From: Bacteroidia bacterium
GTDB lineage: Bacteria > Bacteroidota > Bacteroidia > SXHM01
Assembly: GCA_022072225.1 (NCBI GenBank)
Contig: JAJVIC010000002.1
Coordinates: 855,331 to 919,330 of the forward strand
Direction of reading: 5' to 3'
Length of the DNA stretch: 64,000 nt
How positions within the stretch are numbered: position 1 is the stretch's first letter; the number at the start of each line of letters is the position of its first letter. The translations under genes were made by a program, and so were the position numbers. This document shows, in pieces, positions 60,647 to 64,000 of this stretch. The notes under the pieces were generated by a model that was given only the letters and a program-made list of their open reading frames with translations, ran no database searches and was not told the origin of the DNA.

Positions 60647-61699
60647 ATGAAAACACTAAGCTCAAAAGCAGTAACACATAACAATGAACCGTATTGGGCA
60701 ATTGATTTTGAATATGATTCAAAACTGATAGCGGAGTTAAAAAAATTACCGGGCACAAGGTGGTCAAAGACCTTTAATTCATGGCTGGTAAAACCTACAC
60801 CGCAAAATAAAAAGAAGGTACGCGCAATTTTCGGGCTGCCTGAAGCAGAGCAAACACCTGTGTGGAAGGAATGCGAACGGCTGAAAGACTGGATGCAATC
60901 ACGCAGATACAGCAGCAGCACGGTAGAGGTGTATGCCGATGCGCTGAAAATTTTTCTTACTTATTATAAAGACAAAGCGGTTAAGGATATAACCAATGAT
61001 GATATAATTGGCTTTAACAACAAGTATATACTGGCAAATAATTTATCGGCATCGTATCAGAACCAGGTGGTCAATGCGATAAAACTTTATTTCAGGGTAT
61101 TACAAAATACAACCATTGATGTTGATTTAGTGCATCGCCCCAAAAGGCCAAAGTTATTGCCCAATGTTTTAAGTAAAGAAGAGATACAAAGTATATTAAG
61201 CGCACCGCAGAATATTAAACACAAAGCAATGCTGGCGTTAATATACAGTTGCGGACTAAGAAGAAGTGAGTTACTTAATTTAAAGACAACTGACATAAAT
61301 TCAAAAAGGAACCTGCTAATAATAAGGCAAGGAAAAGGAAGAAAAGACAGAATAGCACCGCTATCAGAAAAAATAATTGCTATGCTGCGCGATTATTACA
61401 AAATGTATAAACCTGTAAAATGGTTGTTTGAAGGACAAAATAAGGGAGAACAGTACAGTGAAAAAAGTCTGGAAAGTGTTTTGAAACAAGCCTTGGCAAA
61501 AACCAAAATTACCAAACCGGTTAGTTTACACTGGTTGCGTCACAGTTATGCCACTCATCTGTTAGAGAACGGAACAGACTTAAGATATATTCAGGAAATA
61601 CTTGGGCATAAAAGCAGCAAAACAACTGAAATTTATACTCACGTAAGCACTAAAAGCATACAGAATATTAAAAGCCCTTTTGATGATTTGGATATATAA
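60647..61699 (+). CDS. Tyrosine recombinase serving an integron-like cassette array
   Basis: 350 residues. Residues about 15-62 form an extra N-terminal domain (IAELKKLPGTRWSKTFNSWL) resembling the HARP-type DNA-binding pattern; a core-binding SAM-like domain follows (about 73-155), then the catalytic domain with R205 (SCGLRRSELL), K230/K233 (QGKGRKD), H295 and R298 (HWLRHSYATHLLE), H321 (GHKSS) and Y330 (TTEIYTHV). The tail NIKSPFDDL resembles the VRSPLD ending of integron integrases, but the extra helix/insertion that marks IntI between the lysine strand and HxxR is missing. Two cassette-like genes follow on the same strand. All catalytic residues are present. Confidence 0.88.
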   Translation: MKTLSSKAVTHNNEPYWAIDFEYDSKLIAELKKLPGTRWSKTFNSWLVKPTPQNKKKVRAIFGLPEAEQTPVWKECERLKDWMQSRRYSSSTVEVYADALKIFLTYYKDKAVKDITNDDIIGFNNKYILANNLSASYQNQVVNAIKLYFRVLQNTTIDVDLVHRPKRPKLLPNVLSKEEIQSILSAPQNIKHKAMLALIYSCGLRRSELLNLKTTDINSKRNLLIIRQGKGRKDRIAPLSEKIIAMLRDYYKMYKPVKWLFEGQNKGEQYSEKSLESVLKQALAKTKITKPVSLHWLRHSYATHLLENGTDLRYIQEILGHKSSKTTEIYTHVSTKSIQNIKSPFDDLDI

Positions 61700-61725
61700 A
61701 TTAAAAAAACTCTACATTTACAAAG

Positions 61726-61783
61726 CCTGACGATTATCAGGCTTATCTGCCCAAAATGGAGAGATAAGCCTGATAACGTCAGG
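61726..61783. other. Hairpin with one extrahelical A next to the recombinase (putative attI region)
   Basis: CCTGACGATTATCAGG-CTTATCT (61726-61748) pairs with 61762-61783 over 22 bp, perfect except for a single unpaired A in the left arm. The loop is 13 bases. There is no T-run, so a plain terminator is less likely. Single unpaired bases in long hairpins are how integron recombinases mark strand and site. It lies 12 bases before the GTTAGCCGC core. Confidence 0.65.
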
Positions 61784-61803
61784 GGTATATACAAGTTAGC
61801 CGC
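61784..61803 (+). other. Recombination core starting cassette 1 (GTTAGCCGC)
   Basis: The core GTTAGCCGC at 61795-61803 is the exact reverse complement of GCGGCTAAC (63063-63071) at the other end of the same cassette. In an integron the G/TT junction here would mark where cassette 1 entered next to the recombinase. The preceding GGGGTATATACAA has a partial relative at 911-930. Confidence 0.7.
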
Positions 61804-61839
61804 AATGCAAACCAACTGCCCAACGACAAACTGACAACC

Positions 61840-63045
61840 ATGAAAAGGACAAGATATTTCCTAATTGTATTATTTAGTTTTTTAGGACTTACATCTTTTT
61901 CACAAGGCGAGTTCATTGTAGAAATAGATAGAACAACTGGGAGTTACATAAAAACAGGTCCTTTAATAAATGGTATCAACACTGTATATTATGACTTTAG
62001 GGCACTTAATGAAAATGATGGTGTTTTCATGTTTGCAAGTTCAACCCCATCTAAAAGATTATTTTCTATAGATGTTTCAAACGATGCAATAATAAGTAAT
62101 CCCCTATATGATAATCTTGTAGAATTTGAATACAGTAATTCAGCAAACTTATTGTATGGACTGTTAAAGGACGATGCAAATAATGTAAAATACTTAGCTT
62201 CAATTAACACGTCAACCGCAGTTGCTACGACTATTGGCGACCCCATTTCTGGTTCTTCCACATTTCAAGGTAAGAGTGCAATCAATCAATCAGGCAATAC
62301 ATATACTTTCATTTGTCCGCCCAATTTATTGTATTCTATAAATACAAATAATGGGAACATTTTTTCTAATCCAGCTTTACAGCTATCTTCAAATGAAACT
62401 ATTGTAAATATATGCTATAGTAATTCCAGTGGTATTTTATACGGTTTATTAATTGACAATACTATTCAAAAACATTTTTTGATTTCAATAAATATATCAA
62501 CTGGAGTTATTACAAGAATTGGTTCAGGTGGGTCTATCTTTGGTGCTAATGGTAGTTCAACTATTGACGAACAAAATCAACAATACATTTGCTTATATTC
62601 AAGTTCAACAATGGGTGGCTATGGTGTTGCAACAATAGACATAGCGACTGGCAACATTTTGCATAATAACCTTGTGACCACTTTCAGCACATCTGACAAT
62701 TTTATTAATGTTGAGTATGACAATATCCAAAGTAAATTGTATTCAATGCACTGGGACAATCTTATTGAGCCATTAGGCATAAATAGTATTACTCAGTATT
62801 CCGACATTAAGTTTTTTCCTAATCCTTTTACTACTCAGACAGTTTTGCAGACAGACAGACATTTACAAGACGCGACTTTGACACTTTACAACTCATTAGG
62901 TCAGCAGGTAAGACAAGTAAGCAACATTAGCGGGCTGACTGCTACTCTACACCGCGACAACTTACCAAGCGGACTGTATTATTTACAACTGACTCAGGAC
63001 AACCAAACTATTGCGACCGACAAATTAGTAATCACCGACAAATGA
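61840..63045 (+). CDS. Cassette 1 gene: T9SS-secreted propeller-like protein
   Basis: 401 residues. Signal peptide MKRTRYFLIVLFSFLGLTSF, then repeated units of about 50 residues, such as VEFEYSNSANLLYGLLKDD, VNICYSNSSGILYGLLIDN and VEYDNIQSKLYSMHWDN, each with a LYGL/LYSM strand, as in beta-propellers. A T9SS type A domain closes it (IKFFPNPFTTQTVLQ through SGLYYLQLTQ). It lies inside cassette 1 (61796-63190), whose ends pair with each other. The base composition is A/T-rich with many GAC codons towards the end, unlike the neighbouring core genes. Surface protein of unknown ligand. Confidence 0.85.
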   Translation: MKRTRYFLIVLFSFLGLTSFSQGEFIVEIDRTTGSYIKTGPLINGINTVYYDFRALNENDGVFMFASSTPSKRLFSIDVSNDAIISNPLYDNLVEFEYSNSANLLYGLLKDDANNVKYLASINTSTAVATTIGDPISGSSTFQGKSAINQSGNTYTFICPPNLLYSINTNNGNIFSNPALQLSSNETIVNICYSNSSGILYGLLIDNTIQKHFLISINISTGVITRIGSGGSIFGANGSSTIDEQNQQYICLYSSSTMGGYGVATIDIATGNILHNNLVTTFSTSDNFINVEYDNIQSKLYSMHWDNLIEPLGINSITQYSDIKFFPNPFTTQTVLQTDRHLQDATLTLYNSLGQQVRQVSNISGLTATLHRDNLPSGLYYLQLTQDNQTIATDKLVITDK

Positions 63046-63062
63046 TAAACGAAGATGCACAT

Positions 63063-63199
63063 GCGGCTAACAACACCTTGTTGCAAATGGGGCTGACATC
63101 GGAACTTCATACTGTTTTTCATTTTATTACTTTTAGGGCTTGGCGACAGGACGGAGCGTTGAAGCCCCATCTGCAACAAGCTGATAACCGTTATAGGGC
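63063..63199. other. attC-like recombination site between cassettes 1 and 2
   Basis: The 5' half-site GCGGCTAAC (63063-63071) is followed by arm CTTGTTGCAAATGGGGCT (63077-63094), which pairs with AGCCCCATCTGCAACAAG (63163-63180, one mismatch), then the 3' core GTTATAGGGC (63190-63199). Outer half-sites do not match each other (GTTAGCCGC versus GTTATAGGGC), but each matches the far end of its own cassette. Length about 137 bases, at the long end for attC sites. Confidence 0.8.
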
Positions 63200-63218
63200 A
63201 TTTTAGCAAACGACACTT

Positions 63219-63842
63219 TTGACACATACCGACAAAATATGGAGACTAATTCTGCTGACTGTTTTCGGGACTTGGTTTACTTACAAGTTGTATAAATCTT
63301 CACAAGGGGACTTCATTTTAAACGGACCAATTTTTTTCTTCATTGCAGTAATTGGACTTTCAGTTTTTGTTTGGACTATTCGCAAGGACACCAAAGAATA
63401 TCGCCTGACAAAAACTTTCACAAGTTACTTGCCGACACTCACAGGACTATTTTTCATTTTGACAATTTTAGGACTGCACTTATACCAAAACAATAAAACC
63501 AATTCACCGACTTTAATAAGTGGTATTAATGCTGGTAGTTTTAACGGTTTTTCGGTTGACTTTAAGACAGACGGAAATTATGTAATGGCAAATGGTAGCG
63601 GACTTGGACAAAATTATACTTACGGAACATATTCAATCAATGACAGCATTATAACGCTTAACAAATCAAATGTTGACAAAGTTATAGCGACAGATAAACT
63701 TATTATTAGGTCAATTGCTGACATTTTGCAGCAAGACACGACCTATGCTGACTACATTATTCAGGTTGACCAAAATGGAAAAGAATTAAATAAGGACTTT
63801 CGTTTTAAGGTGACAGAAGACAATAGAAAAGCACTAAAATGA
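63219..63842 (+). CDS. Cassette 2 gene: two-helix membrane protein with soluble tail
   Basis: 207 residues from a TTG start (LTHTDKIWRLILLTVFGTWF); no in-frame ATG is available until the middle of the soluble domain. Three hydrophobic stretches lie at about 9-22, 33-51 and 68-88; the rest (about 95-207) is an extracytoplasmic beta-rich domain (GFSVDFKTDGNYVMANGSGL, YTYGTYSINDSIITLNKSN) of the kind seen in small lipocalin-like proteins. No known family. It fills cassette 2, which starts GTTATAGGGC and ends at GCCCTATAAC (63862-63871). Codon use rich in GAC/ACT matches cassette 1. Confidence 0.75.
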   Translation: MTHTDKIWRLILLTVFGTWFTYKLYKSSQGDFILNGPIFFFIAVIGLSVFVWTIRKDTKEYRLTKTFTSYLPTLTGLFFILTILGLHLYQNNKTNSPTLISGINAGSFNGFSVDFKTDGNYVMANGSGLGQNYTYGTYSINDSIITLNKSNVDKVIATDKLIIRSIADILQQDTTYADYIIQVDQNGKELNKDFRFKVTEDNRKALK

Positions 63843-63861
63843 CAGACACGAAAAGAAAAAC

Positions 63862-63890
63862 GCCCTATAACATCGGTAGCCGTTGCACAA
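63862..63890. other. Short attC remnant after cassette 2
   Basis: GCCCTATAAC (63862-63871) is the exact reverse complement of the cassette 2 start (63190-63199). Only about 20 bases follow before ACCGTTGCAC-like sequence (CCGTTGCACAACCC), far too short for the hairpin seen in attC 1, so this site is truncated or deleted. It is the last cassette end in the window. Confidence 0.55.
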
Positions 63891-63896
63891 CCCTCT

Positions 63897-63936
63897 AAAA
63901 AATAAGGACGCGAAAAAATTCGCGTCCTTATTTTTT
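63897..63936. terminator. Strong terminator closing the cassette array
   Basis: An 18-bp perfect stem (AAAAAATAAGGACGCGAA and its complement) around an AAAA loop, ending in a T-run. It separates the array from whatever follows the window. Confidence 0.9.
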
Positions 63937-64000
63937 ATGAAAGGCTATACAGTGGGAGAATTTTTTTCGGTTTTAGGTAAGTCAGACAGCGCCTGAGGAT

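Noticed and set aside
60647..61699. XerC/XerD housekeeping recombinase
   Set aside because: The extra N-terminal domain, the SPFDDL tail and the cassette-like flank do not fit dimer-resolution recombinases, though distant relation is clear.
61726..61783. Plain rho-independent terminator of the recombinase gene
   Set aside because: No T-run follows either arm and the stem carries a single bulged A; a terminator role is not excluded but is not the best reading.
63046..63199. Ordinary intergenic hairpin like the word repeats
   Set aside because: The outer half-sites pair with cassette ends rather than with each other, which dispersed hairpins do not do.

Overview
The window looks like a chromosomal segment of a Bacteroidota (Bacteroidetes) bacterium. 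The evidence is internal. Several exported proteins end in type IX secretion (T9SS) C-terminal sorting domains. Many promoters match the Bacteroidota -7 element TAnnTTTG and lie close to start codons with no Shine-Dalgarno sequence. Several families are typical of the phylum (DUF721 next to recF, DUF4294, DUF389, C25-propeptide-like, KamA-type radical SAM). Intergenic gaps are filled with short word-like repeats. No rRNA, tRNA, CRISPR or complete prophage was found.

Layout. 0-1.1 kb: the end of an Fe-S protein gene, then a long non-coding stretch with a phased 21-bp repeat array. 1.1-7.7 kb: membrane transport (ClC, DUF389, NhaD), a radical-SAM enzyme and a broken small membrane gene. 8-17 kb: hypotheticals, a hydrolase, biotin carboxylase and a FIST / SpoIIE phosphatase / response regulator group. 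17-34 kb: a T9SS subtilase and mostly housekeeping genes (DUF721-recF, aminopeptidase P, L28, MbnP-like, PabA/TrpG, RidA, M61 peptidase, isocitrate dehydrogenase, arginase-argS). 34.4-48.2 kb: six large surface-protein genes, all on the minus strand and probably one transcription unit. They include a duplicated fibre + T9SS-partner pair and an exact ~1.18-kb tandem duplication. 48-58.5 kb: an OmpR-type regulator, acyl-CoA carboxylase beta, a C25-propeptide-like protein without its protease, an LtaS-type phosphotransferase next to a diacylglycerol kinase, a GlcNAc-kinase-like ATPase and a CapD/FlaA1-type nucleotide-sugar dehydratase. 58.6-64 kb: a hypothetical with its own 21-bp array, a LuxR-type regulator and a tyrosine recombinase followed by two integron-like gene cassettes.

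Most notable results. (1) The two genes after the recombinase at 60.6 kb behave as integron cassettes. Each starts with GTT+5-7 nt whose reverse complement occurs at its own 3' end, while adjacent junction halves do not match. The recombinase carries an IntI-like C-terminal tail but lacks the IntI-specific insertion, and lies in the inverted orientation. (2) Three 21-bp-period arrays and one ~41-bp array share periodicity but not sequence; two of them abut hypothetical genes. (3) Dispersed intergenic repeats have been absorbed in frame into protein genes: the CapD-type dehydratase, the M61 peptidase, argS and the signal peptide of the subtilase.

Limits: everything is from reading the sequence. 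Family names rest on recognised motifs, not searches. The exactness of the 1.18-kb duplication was judged from the translations and spot comparison of bases.
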